From Rhizobium sp. BK399 (GTDB taxonomy: Bacteria; Pseudomonadota; Alphaproteobacteria; Rhizobiales; Rhizobiaceae), in assembly GCF_014194695.1 (NCBI RefSeq), contig NZ_JACIAH010000020.1:17604-81603 (forward strand): 64,000 bases of DNA, read 5' to 3'. Within the stretch, counting starts at the first letter, position 1. Each line of letters begins with the position of its first letter. Shown here in pieces: positions 9,242 through 18,194 of this stretch. The translations under genes and the position numbers were made by a program. Below the pieces are notes generated by a model. The model saw only the letters and a list, made by a program, of their open reading frames with translations. It was not told the DNA's origin and ran no database searches.

Positions 9242-9496
9242 ATGAGAAAAATTGTCCTGGCTGCAGCCATGGTGGGGGCGTTGGCCTCATGCACGGCCAC
9301 GGAAAAGGGAACTGCGATCGGCGCGGGCACAGGTGCCGTCATTGGTGGTGCGGTCAGCAACAGCTGGGGAGGTGCCGCAGTCGGCGCCGTCGCTGGCGGC
9401 CTAGCCGGTGCGCTAATCGGACATTCGACCGAACGTCGCGGTTATTGTGTGTATCGTGACCGGTACGGCAGAACCTACGAGGCACGCTGCCGATAG
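9242..9496 (+). CDS. Glycine-zipper outer-membrane lipoprotein
   Basis: An 84-residue protein with a lipoprotein signal (MRKIVLAAAMVGALASC, Cys17). A glycine-zipper segment follows: repeated GxxxG spacing in GTAIGAGTGAVIGGAVSNSWGG and AVGAVAGGLAGALIG. It ends in a short basic tail with two cysteines. This is the YMGG/17-kDa-antigen type of small envelope lipoprotein, which usually sits in the outer membrane. A strong ribosome site (AGGAGAGCGG) precedes the ATG. The upstream bases 9209-9222 share 14 bases with one strand of the large palindrome at 23734-23765. Confidence 0.75.
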   Translation: MRKIVLAAAMVGALASCTATEKGTAIGAGTGAVIGGAVSNSWGGAAVGAVAGGLAGALIGHSTERRGYCVYRDRYGRTYEARCR

Positions 9497-9552
9497 ACCC
9501 CATATGCGAGGACCGTCTTGTCGTAATGCCAGGCGGTCCCGCCATAGACGCG

Positions 9553-10395
9553 CTAGTGGGTCCCCTGTTGTTTTGCTCTTGCCACGATCTGCGTCGGATT
9601 GACGAACTGCAACGCCAGTACAAGCCAGAACAGGGTTGTTACCATGTAGACGACAGCCATCGCATCGATCGATTGGCCGGCTCGGACACCTGACGCGAAA
9701 ACGGCGTAGTAGAGCGAAACGACAAGGGTCTGTGTCGTTGGCCCGGCAATCAGGAACGTCAGTTCAAACATGGCAATGGTGCGCACCAGCACCAGCAACA
9801 AGGCGGCGAGCATTCCGGGCAGCAGGAGTGGCAGCAGGATGCGCAGGAAGAGGCTCGTCGTCCCAGCGCCGAAGACCCGTGCCGCAGCTTCGATCCGCGG
9901 ATCAATCTGTTCTATGAACGGGATCATGACGAGGACCACGAAGGGGAGCGAGGGTACGATGTTGATCAGCACCACGCCCCAGAAGGTTCCACCGAGGCCA
10001 AGCTGATAGAGGACGGTGGCCAGCGGGATGCCGTAGGTCAAGGGCGGGATCAGCAACGGCAGCAGGAACAAAAGCACAACGAGGCGCTTGCCGAAAAAGT
10101 CGCGGCGAGCCAATGCATAGGCCGTTGTCACGCCGAGAATTCCCGAGATGATCACGACCGTGAAGACGATCTCGAAGGTGACGAGAACGACACTGGAGAG
10201 CTGGAATTCCTTCCAGGCACTGAAGTACCACCGTGTTGTCCAGCCTGCCGGCAGCCATGTGCCGAGCCAGCGCGTCGCGAACGAATTGACGACGACAGCG
10301 GCAATCACCGCAAGCAGGTTGAGGACGAAAAGGACAGCAAGTGCCCAGATGGCGAAGCGCCAGATTTTCGATGTGATGCCTTGGTCCCGGATCAT
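9553..10395 (-). CDS. ABC transporter permease (PotC/FbpB-type, second subunit)
   Basis: A 280-residue inner-membrane permease with about six hydrophobic segments. The cytoplasmic EAA loop reads EAAARVFGAGTTSLFLRIL near residues 170-190, which contacts the ATPase. The N-terminal helix and the long first periplasmic loop (WLPAGWTTRWYFSAWKEF) match the PotC branch of the spermidine/iron/thiamine importer family. The gene starts two bases after the stop of the partner permease and is the last gene of a four-gene minus-strand operon running from 13596. Confidence 0.87.
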   Translation of the reverse strand: MIRDQGITSKIWRFAIWALAVLFVLNLLAVIAAVVVNSFATRWLGTWLPAGWTTRWYFSAWKEFQLSSVVLVTFEIVFTVVIISGILGVTTAYALARRDFFGKRLVVLLFLLPLLIPPLTYGIPLATVLYQLGLGGTFWGVVLINIVPSLPFVVLVMIPFIEQIDPRIEAAARVFGAGTTSLFLRILLPLLLPGMLAALLLVLVRTIAMFELTFLIAGPTTQTLVVSLYYAVFASGVRAGQSIDAMAVVYMVTTLFWLVLALQFVNPTQIVARAKQQGTH

Positions 10396-10397
10396 GA

Positions 10398-11272
10398 CTA
10401 ACCTTTCGTGCCGCCGGCCGGGCCGCGATAGAACAGGGAACGGGTCGCCAGGACCGCGAGCACCACCACCAGTTCGACGCCGCCCATGATGAGGGCGATC
10501 GCCGACCCCAGAGAATGATCATACTGTTCGAAGGCAGCCTGGTAGGCTGCAATCGAGATTACGCGCGTGGGACCGGCTGGCGCCCCGAGGAGCACGGCAG
10601 AGGGAAACACCGCGAAGGCCTGCACGAAGGCAAGGCAGAAAGTTACGGCGAGGCCGGGCACCAGGAGTGGCAGGAAGACACGGAAGAATCGTTGTCGCGG
10701 AGTTGCGCCGAGCGTGGCCGCGGCCTGCTCTATCGCGGGATCGATGCCGGTCACGTAGGACAGGGTAAGCAGGAATGCAAATGGAAAACCTGTGATCACA
10801 AGCGAGGCGAAAACACCCCAGTAATTGTTGGTCAATTTTACCGGTGAGTCGAGAATGCCGAGGAGCAGCAGCGAGTGATTGAACCAACCCCGGGGCCCGA
10901 GAAATGTCAACAAGCCATCTGCAACGAAAACGGTCCCCAGCGTGATCGGCAGGACGAGAATGGTCGTCAGCAGGCGCTGCCTGCGCATGAGACGGACGCG
11001 AAGAGCGACCGGCACAGCGAAGGCGAGGTTGATGACCGTGACCGGCAGCGCCAGCCACATTGTTGCGGCGATGGTCTGGTACTGGAACGGGTCACCGAAG
11101 AACTTCGCGTAGTTCGTATACCAGGCGCCTTCCTTCGGCATGAGGGAGTCTAAAAGGCCATAGAAGAATGGATAGACGAACAGCGCGACCATGAACAACA
11201 GCCCAGGCAGCAGAAGCAGCGTCGTGCCATCGAGACCGCGGGCGGCAAGCCGTGTTTGCAGCGTCGGCCTGC

Positions 11273-11276
<4 letters not shown>
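10398..11276 (-). CDS. ABC transporter permease (PotB-type, first subunit)
   Basis: A 292-residue membrane permease: N-terminal helix LLLPGLLFMVALFVYPFFYG, further membrane segments, and the EAA-like loop EQAAATLGATPRQRFFRVF at about residues 195-215. It pairs with the PotC-type subunit downstream. Its start codon overlaps the stop of the ATPase gene (ATGA at 11273-11276), so the two are translationally coupled. Substrate is not determined by this subunit. Confidence 0.87.
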
Positions 11277-12370
<1,094 letters not shown>

Positions 12371-12420
12371 CTGAAGAATAAGGCTGCCGGACCGTCGCTC
12401 CGGGCCGGCCATTTCCGGGA

Positions 12421-13596
12421 TCAGCCCTTCTTGGCGCCGATCTTCTCGTCCCAGATGCGGAAGGCCTCCACCAGCTGCTTCGGCTCGAGGGGAACTTCCA
12501 GCGGATTGTTGGCGATCCAGTCGGCATATTCCGGCCGGCCGAATTCCTTGATCGTGTCCTGGCTTTCCTGTGGCGCCATCTCCAGGGTGACGTCCTTGAC
12601 CGCCGGGCCCGGATAGAAATAGCCGGCGTCGTAGGCAATCGCCTGCTGCTTGGGCTGCAGGATGTAATTCAGGACATCTATGACAACACCGACCTTCTCG
12701 TCCGACACGCCCTTCGGAATGACAGCGTAATGGGCATCGGTCACCCAGTGGAAGCCATCGAGCTTCTGGACCTTGGCTTCGGCCGGTACGATGCCAAGTG
12801 CGCGTGGATTTATGTCCCAGCCGGTCGTCGAAACGACGATGTCGCGGGTACCCTCGCCCAGCTCCTTCATCACCTGGCCGGTTCCGGTCGGATAATATTC
12901 GATGTGTTCGCCAAGCGCGGCCAGATAGTCCCACGTTTTCGCCCAACCCTTGGCGGGATCGCGCGGGTCTTTATCGCCTAGAAGATAGGGCAGTCCCATG
13001 AGAAAGGTGCGGCCAGGACCGGAATTTGCTGGTCTGGCGTAGATGAAGCGGTTCTTGTTCGCCTTTGCCCAGTCAAGCAGTTCCTGTGCCGATTTCGGCG
13101 GCGTCGGCACCTTGTCGGGCATGTATTCGATCAGCGGGCCGGAGGGGTAATAGGTAATGACGATGCCCTGGTCCTTCGCAAGACCCTGCATCTTGAAGGC
13201 CTGCGGCTGCAGGATCTGTTCGAGGTTCGGAAGCTCCGATTTGTGCGCAGCGAGATCGATCCACAGACCCTGGTCAAGACCAGCAGAAAGCGCGTCGGTT
13301 CCCGTCAGGACGAGATCGATATCGACCTTGCCTGCTGCCTGCTGAGCCTTGATCTTTCCAGGCAGCTCAGGGGCTGGCGCCTTGGTGAAGGCGAAGCTGG
13401 AGACCCAATCGGCCTTCTCGGCGGCATAGGCCTCGAACATGCCTTGCGTCAGCGCCAGATTGCCGGCGACGTCAGCGATGGTGATGGTGACTGGGCCTGC
13501 CGGCTTTTTTGCCTGGGCGAAGGCCTTCAATGGCAACATGGTTGCTGCGAAGGCACTTGTTGCCGTGCAAACAAATGTTCTGCGGGTAATGTTCAT
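12421..13596 (-). CDS. ABC transporter substrate-binding protein (PotD-like)
   Basis: A 391-residue extracellular binding protein, first gene of the operon. The N-terminus carries a twin-arginine-like signal (NITRRTFV, then a hydrophobic stretch to AFAQA near residue 28). The mature protein has the two-lobe pattern of PotD/FbpA-type binding proteins. It is divergent from a GntR regulator and uxuA, so the cargo may be a uronate or a related sugar acid rather than a polyamine; this is inference from context only. The 208-base divergent gap holds a small palindrome (13767-13776). Confidence 0.83.
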   Translation of the reverse strand: MNITRRTFVCTATSAFAATMLPLKAFAQAKKPAGPVTITIADVAGNLALTQGMFEAYAAEKADWVSSFAFTKAPAPELPGKIKAQQAAGKVDIDLVLTGTDALSAGLDQGLWIDLAAHKSELPNLEQILQPQAFKMQGLAKDQGIVITYYPSGPLIEYMPDKVPTPPKSAQELLDWAKANKNRFIYARPANSGPGRTFLMGLPYLLGDKDPRDPAKGWAKTWDYLAALGEHIEYYPTGTGQVMKELGEGTRDIVVSTTGWDINPRALGIVPAEAKVQKLDGFHWVTDAHYAVIPKGVSDEKVGVVIDVLNYILQPKQQAIAYDAGYFYPGPAVKDVTLEMAPQESQDTIKEFGRPEYADWIANNPLEVPLEPKQLVEAFRIWDEKIGAKKG

Positions 13597-13766
13597 TCTG
13601 TTTCTCCTCCTCTTGTTACCGGACGCCGCGGCACGAAGCGGTGCTTCCCGTGCCGTTCAATGCGTGGGACCGGGGCCGTCTTATTCAGATGCGCAAAACC
13701 TCCTGGAGTGAATGCGGGCAGCACCGGTCCTCCTCGGTGTGCCTTGGCAGTCGCATCAAATTGATA

Positions 13767-13776
13767 TACTAGTATT
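13767..13776. promoter_or_regulatory. Candidate GntR operator, short palindrome
   Basis: Perfect 10-base palindrome ATACTAGTAT, 29 bases before the GntR gene start and inside the divergent promoter region shared with the ABC operon. FadR-subfamily GntR proteins bind short AT-rich dyads of this kind. Weak evidence taken alone. Confidence 0.35.
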
Positions 13777-13804
13777 CGCGGGCAAGTCAACGTCAGGGCG
13801 TTTC

Positions 13805-14527
13805 ATGCAGGCAGCAGTTGTTTCCATTCCGGCGGCCATAGGTTCGGGAGCCGAGAGGTCTGCGAAGCTGCGTCGCGCAACGACCGCCGATGCAATCTTC
13901 GAGCGACTTTACAGCGACATTCTCGCGCTGCGCATGCCTCCCGGAATGGTGTTGCAGGAAAAGAAGATCGCAGAGGAATTCAACGTCAGCCGCACCCCGG
14001 TCCGGGAAGCATTGCTGCGCCTGTCCGAGGGAGGGCTCGTGGATATCTACCCGCAGTCGGGCACGGTGGTGTCGCGGGTTCCGGTCGCTGCAATTCCCGA
14101 GGCCGTGGTGGTGCGCAAATCGCTTGAAGGAACAACGGTGGAACGCGCAGCCGAAGTGGCGACACCGGCAGATATCGCGCGGCTCGACACCGTCATTTCG
14201 AGGCAGAGGTCACTTGCTGCCCTCAACGACACATCGGCATTTCACGAGGAGGACGAGGCCTTTCATGAGGCAATCGCCGGCATTGCGGGCTATCCAGGCA
14301 TCTGGGGGATCCTCAAGACGGTGAAGGTCCAGATTGACAGAGCACGCCGCCTGACATTGCCGGTGCTCGGCCGCATGGACAACGTCGTCTACGAACATGG
14401 CCTCATTCGCGACGCGATCGCCGCTCACGACGCCGCAGCGGCTCGAGCCGCCATGTTGCACCACCTGAGCGCTGTCATACCCGATGTCGCCGAGCTTCGC
14501 GTCCGATATCCGGATTATTTCTGCTGA
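13805..14527 (+). CDS. GntR-family regulator, FCD/FadR type, hexuronate-linked
   Basis: A 240-residue regulator with an N-terminal winged helix (about residues 25-90; IFERLYSDILALRMPPGMVL, then VSRTPVREALLRLSEGGLV) and a C-terminal all-helical FCD ligand domain (about 100-230; the metal-type histidines are in HEEDEAFHEAI and MLHHLS). ATG 13805 is chosen because the frame before it lacks family similarity. It is followed by mannonate dehydratase 47 bases later and is divergent from the importer, so it resembles a UxuR/ExuR-type repressor of hexuronate use. Confidence 0.85.
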   Translation: MQAAVVSIPAAIGSGAERSAKLRRATTADAIFERLYSDILALRMPPGMVLQEKKIAEEFNVSRTPVREALLRLSEGGLVDIYPQSGTVVSRVPVAAIPEAVVVRKSLEGTTVERAAEVATPADIARLDTVISRQRSLAALNDTSAFHEEDEAFHEAIAGIAGYPGIWGILKTVKVQIDRARRLTLPVLGRMDNVVYEHGLIRDAIAAHDAAAARAAMLHHLSAVIPDVAELRVRYPDYFC

Positions 14528-14574
14528 GATGATCAGCAGCGCTGCTACCTGAACAAGAAAAGGAGGAGGAAGAC

Positions 14575-15762
14575 ATGCGCCAGGGATGGAGGTGGTTCGG
14601 GCCTGAGGCGCCGGTGACACTCGACGAGGTTCGTCAAACCGGGGCAACCAACATCGTATCATCGCTGCATCAGGTCCCGATCGGCGAAGCCTGGACCGAA
14701 GCTGGCGTGCGTGAGCGCCAGAGCATGATCGAGACGACCCCACCCGGGCGATCGACGCTGACATGGTCGGTCGTCGAAAGCATTCCCATTCCCGACGCCG
14801 TCAAGCGCAACGGCGGCCGCGCCAAGTCAGAGATCGAGGCGTGGATCGCAAGCCTGGAAGCGGTTGCAGCCTGTGGCATCCCGATCGTCTGTTACAACTT
14901 CATGCCCGTCGTTGACTGGACGCGCACGGACCTTGATCACGTCATCGAAACCGGTGCGACAGCCATGCGGTTCGATCATGAGAAATTTGCTGCCTTCGAT
15001 CTTTTCGTGCTGAAGCGCGCAGGCGCCGAAAAGCAATACTCTAAAGACGACAAGGCACGCGCCGCTGAGGTGTTCAAATCCATGGACGAAGTCGAGGTTG
15101 CGGAGATCACGCGGATCATCACCTCCGCGCTGCCTGGCTCCACGACAGAGCCGCTGACCATCCCTGCGTTCCGCGACAAGCTCGCCGCCTATGCCGGGAT
15201 TGATGCGGATCGGTTGCGCCAACACCTCATCGAATTCCTGCAGGCGGTAACACCGGTCGCCGAAGCCCGGGGAGTGAAGCTGACGCTGCATCCCGATGAT
15301 CCACCCCGCTCACTCTTCGGCCTGCCGCGCATCGCGTCGACGGAACAGGACTATGCGGCACTCTTCGACGCAGTTCCATCAGCCGCCAACGGCATGTGCT
15401 ACTGTACTGGCAGTCTTGGTGTGCGTGCAGACAACGACCTGCCGGCGATCGCCCGGCGCTTCGCATCGAGGATTCACTTTGCGCATTTGCGTGCGACGAA
15501 GCGGGAAGGCGACGGAAGGACATTTCACGAGAGTGCGCACCTGGAGGGCGACGTCGATATGGTTGCGGTCCTCAGGGAGCTTGTTGCAGAAGACCGGCGC
15601 CGCAGTCCGAGCCAGTCGATTGTCTTCCGCTCAGACCACGGACACAGGATGCTCGACGATCTGAACAAAAATGTCACGCCTGGCTATCCGGCAATTGGAC
15701 GGATGCGCGGCCTCGCCGAGCTTCGCGGCATATTGTATGCCTTGGACGCAAGGCCGGACTGA
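14575..15762 (+). CDS. uxuA: D-mannonate dehydratase
   Basis: Converts D-mannonate to 2-keto-3-deoxygluconate in glucuronate breakdown. The 395-residue length and motifs are those of UxuA: MRQGWRWFGPEAPVTLDEVR at the start, IPIVCYNFMPVVDWTRTDL, the metal-site stretch KLTLHPDDPPRSLFGLPRI, NGMCYCTGSLGVR and the C-terminal FRSDHGHRMLDD. A strong AAGGAGGAGG ribosome site precedes the ATG. It follows the GntR gene in the same direction. Mannonate oxidoreductase (uxuB) and uronate isomerase (uxaC) are not in the window. Confidence 0.95.
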   Translation: MRQGWRWFGPEAPVTLDEVRQTGATNIVSSLHQVPIGEAWTEAGVRERQSMIETTPPGRSTLTWSVVESIPIPDAVKRNGGRAKSEIEAWIASLEAVAACGIPIVCYNFMPVVDWTRTDLDHVIETGATAMRFDHEKFAAFDLFVLKRAGAEKQYSKDDKARAAEVFKSMDEVEVAEITRIITSALPGSTTEPLTIPAFRDKLAAYAGIDADRLRQHLIEFLQAVTPVAEARGVKLTLHPDDPPRSLFGLPRIASTEQDYAALFDAVPSAANGMCYCTGSLGVRADNDLPAIARRFASRIHFAHLRATKREGDGRTFHESAHLEGDVDMVAVLRELVAEDRRRSPSQSIVFRSDHGHRMLDDLNKNVTPGYPAIGRMRGLAELRGILYALDARPD

Positions 15763-15915
15763 CAGATATCACCACCTGCTCGCGCGCATCCCTGGGACCA
15801 AACATTGGGGATAGCGGGCGGACCATCCCGGCCAGGCTCGGCCGGGATGGGAGATCCACTATCGGGAACAAACTTGCGCACAAACCATTTCTCTTCCTGC
15901 AGAGAGGAGAAAACG

Positions 15916-16221
15916 ATGACGTATGACCCCAATGATCCCGTTCGAAACCCCGATCCCAATCCGGATCTGCGCACCGTGCCCGTGCGTCGAAAAGGCCCCT
16001 CATGGCTCGGATGGGTTGTGGCTGCCGCGGTGATTCTCGTCGCAGCCTTTGCGATCACCGAATGGTTTGATCGCCCTGGCACTGACCCGAATCCGACGGC
16101 CTCAACGACCCAGACCGAGCCGGTGAAGCCGCCGGTAGCGCCTGCCCCGGCTGCACCATCCAGTGAACCTGCAGCACCGGCACCGGCAAATCCGTCGACG
16201 AGCGGCACCACGCAGCCGTAA
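15916..16221 (+). CDS. Small single-pass membrane protein with Pro/Ala-rich tail
   Basis: A 101-residue protein. A hydrophilic N-terminus rich in Asn, Pro and Asp (MTYDPNDPVRNPDPNPD) is followed by one membrane helix (about residues 33-50, WVVAAAVILVAAFAI). The tail is a low-complexity Pro/Ala/Thr/Ser region, probably periplasmic. GAGAGGAG precedes the ATG at 15916. Rhizobial genomes carry many such proteins of unknown function. A good rho-independent terminator follows at 16260. Confidence 0.62.
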   Translation: MTYDPNDPVRNPDPNPDLRTVPVRRKGPSWLGWVVAAAVILVAAFAITEWFDRPGTDPNPTASTTQTEPVKPPVAPAPAAPSSEPAAPAPANPSTSGTTQP

Positions 16222-16259
16222 GTCGCAGGAATACGGCAACTCGCATTAGAGGACCCGTG

Positions 16260-16298
16260 CCCCGGAAAGCGCTGACTTTCCGGGGTCTTTCGTCTTTT
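16260..16298 (+). terminator. Rho-independent terminator
   Basis: Ten-base perfect stem CCCCGGAAAG / CTTTCCGGGG (16260-16269 and 16276-16285) with a six-base loop, followed by a T-rich tail (TCTTTCGTCTTTT). It ends the transcript of the small membrane-protein gene. Confidence 0.85.
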
Positions 16299-16391
16299 GA
16301 GGGCAGTCCTTAGGATCTTAGCCAGCACACCGCTTGACGAGATCCCGCCGCTTCGCTTCGATAGGAAGGCGCGAGGCGGGATTCTTTCACA

Positions 16392-17153
16392 ATGACAGCA
16401 CTCTCTACCGGATGCATCATCGCCCTGCTTCTGGCGTCGGGCGCACTCGTCGGTGCGCTGATCAGCCGCCGCCTTCCCAACCATCACCTTTCGACGGAGT
16501 CCAAGGAGGCCATCAAGCTTGCGACTGCGATCGTTGGAACTCTCGCGGCCCTCGCGCTCGGCTTTCTGGTCGCGTCTGCGAAGACGACATTTGATGACGC
16601 CGAAACCGAACTCAGGGAATCGGCTGCAAGGCTGGTCCTCCTGGATCGCGTCCTGGCGCAGTATGGTCCAGGGCTTGTCGAGGTTCGAAAGCAGCTCTCG
16701 GCCCTCGTTTCGGCTCGCATTGAGCGCAGTTTCGAAGGGGGAAAGCGGACCGCGATCGCCAGTTCACCCGAGGACGACCCTGGTATCGAACCGGTTCAGA
16801 GGGCATTGAGAGCATTGACGCCTGACGATGAGGTCAAGCGCCTTCTCAAGAACCGGGCGCTTGATATCAGTGGCGCCATAGCAGAGTCCCATTGGCTGGT
16901 CCTTGAAACAGGCGAGGACGGTCTGCCGGGCGCATTTCTCGTCGTGCTGACGTTCTGGCTGATCGTGATCTTTTTCACGTTTGGCCTGCTATCGCCCTTC
17001 AACGGAACGGTCATATCGATCGTCGTGGTCTGTGCGATATCCGTGGGCGGAGCGATCTTCATCGTCAACGACATGGCCCACCCCTATGGAGGGCTAATAT
17101 CGGTATCGGACGAGTCTCTGCGAATTGCCCTGTCACGCATGGGTCGCAACTGA
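16392..17153 (+). CDS. DUF4239 (bestrophin-like domain) membrane protein
   Basis: A 253-residue membrane protein of the DUF4239 type. Two hydrophobic segments lie at the N-terminus (IIALLLASGALVGALIS; ATAIVGTLAALALGFLVAS) and two at the C-terminus (FLVVLTFWLIVIFFTFGLL; ISIVVVCAISVGGAIFIV). Between them is a hydrophilic helical region, and the typical late motif MAHPYGG appears near residue 232. Bestrophins are anion channels, but a channel role for the bacterial family is not established. It stands alone with no regulator beside it. Confidence 0.75.
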   Translation: MTALSTGCIIALLLASGALVGALISRRLPNHHLSTESKEAIKLATAIVGTLAALALGFLVASAKTTFDDAETELRESAARLVLLDRVLAQYGPGLVEVRKQLSALVSARIERSFEGGKRTAIASSPEDDPGIEPVQRALRALTPDDEVKRLLKNRALDISGAIAESHWLVLETGEDGLPGAFLVVLTFWLIVIFFTFGLLSPFNGTVISIVVVCAISVGGAIFIVNDMAHPYGGLISVSDESLRIALSRMGRN

Positions 17154-17186
17154 GCCGTTTATGAAACGGTTCAAGGCGCGGCGCGC

Positions 17187-17384
17187 TCAGTGTGTTGCGG
17201 CGCGCTTCCTCGAGGCTGCAAGTATATAGTCGTCCGCAATGTCGGCGATCGCCATGGCGATTTCGGTCGGCGTGAAATCCAAAACCTTGTCACCCTTGAT
17301 GATCTGGTAGACGGCCTCTTCCAGTTTTTCCCGGCAGGCAGAAAGCCTGTCCGCATGATTGACCTCTATGGCTCGTAGTTGCAT
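17187..17384 (-). CDS. Small conserved-type hypothetical protein
   Basis: A 65-residue soluble protein beginning MQLRAIEVNHADRLSACREK, mostly helical and rich in acidic residues and alanine. ATG 17384 has a ribosome site (GGGAGAAAGAGC) directly upstream, which supports real translation. I do not recognise the family. It is convergent with the DUF4239 gene and divergent from the XRE gene at 17748. Confidence 0.55.
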   Translation of the reverse strand: MQLRAIEVNHADRLSACREKLEEAVYQIIKGDKVLDFTPTEIAMAIADIADDYILAASRKRAATH

Positions 17385-17747
17385 GCTCTTTCTCCCGCCA
17401 ATCGGGCGCACGCGATGTGCGCTTTACGCTGAAATGAGTTGAGCAAGGCGCCCGGACCTCAACTTACCCTAGCCATGACCATAATCAGAAAAAAAGGAAG
17501 CGCTTGTGAAATCGACGTGACACCAGCATAGATAGAGTCGCGAACTGTATATCACCACCGATCGGTGTCGGTTGGCCGCGTTCTGTTGGTCGTTCCCACG
17601 TTTTGAAGCAGAGTAGGGACGCGACATTCACGCCTTTTACAAGAAATTGTGGCAATAGCATTTAGGTTCTTGAATAAATTTACTCTCGGTTGTATTTTTC
17701 GGCAAAATTCATATAATGCTAGTCTGACACGAGCAACGGGGATTGTC
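17385..17747. other. Intergenic region upstream of the YcaO-TfuA operon
   Basis: 363 bases without a gene, between the small minus-strand gene and the XRE regulator. It presumably carries the promoters for both. A 12-base palindrome CACCGATCGGTG lies at about 17555-17566, and the last 120 bases are AT-rich (for example AATAAATTTACT, ATATAATG), consistent with a promoter close to 17715. No RNA gene was recognised. Confidence 0.4.
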
Positions 17748-18191
17748 ATGAAGGCCAAAACTCCAAACGCCATTGACGCCTATGTTGGTGATCGGGTCAG
17801 GCAGCGGCGAAAGCTTCTTGGCCTCAGCCAGGTCAGTCTTTCGGAATCACTCGGCATCACGTTCCAGCAACTGCAAAAATACGAAAAGGGCGTCAATCGT
17901 ATCGGCGCCAGTCGTCTGCAGCGGATCTCGGAAGTCCTCGGAGTTCCGATCGGCTTTTTTTTCGAGGAAGGCAATGACCGTGGCATGGGACAGCACCTCA
18001 GCCCGCATGCAGACGAGGTGGCAAGCTTCATCGCATCGAAGGAAGGCCTTGCCCTCACGCGGGCCTTCATCGCGATCGACGATCCGAATATCCGCCGCAC
18101 CCTGCTCGCACTCGCAAGAAGCCTCGGCTCATCACAGGCCGCCGCTGACGAGCCCGAAAGTTGGGACCGAGTGGACAATCTGAGAGGATAG
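17748..18191 (+). CDS. XRE-family regulator heading the YcaO-TfuA operon
   Basis: A 147-residue Cro/CI-type regulator. The helix-turn-helix is at about residues 10-68 (IDAYVGDRVRQRRKLLGLSQ, then ITFQQLQKYEKGVNRIGAS). It is a paralogue of the protein at 7289-7738, sharing most of the DNA-binding half. GGGGAT precedes the ATG. Its stop is three bases before the GTG of the large TPR regulator, so both are surely on one transcript. As first gene of the operon it is the likely switch for the peptide/YcaO/TfuA genes downstream. Confidence 0.85.
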   Translation: MKAKTPNAIDAYVGDRVRQRRKLLGLSQVSLSESLGITFQQLQKYEKGVNRIGASRLQRISEVLGVPIGFFFEEGNDRGMGQHLSPHADEVASFIASKEGLALTRAFIAIDDPNIRRTLLALARSLGSSQAAADEPESWDRVDNLRG

Positions 18192-18194
18192 TCC

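Noticed and set aside
12371..12946. N-terminal extension of the ATPase reading frame
   Set aside because: The extension is antisense-phase to the binding-protein gene and unlike any ABC ATPase N-terminus.
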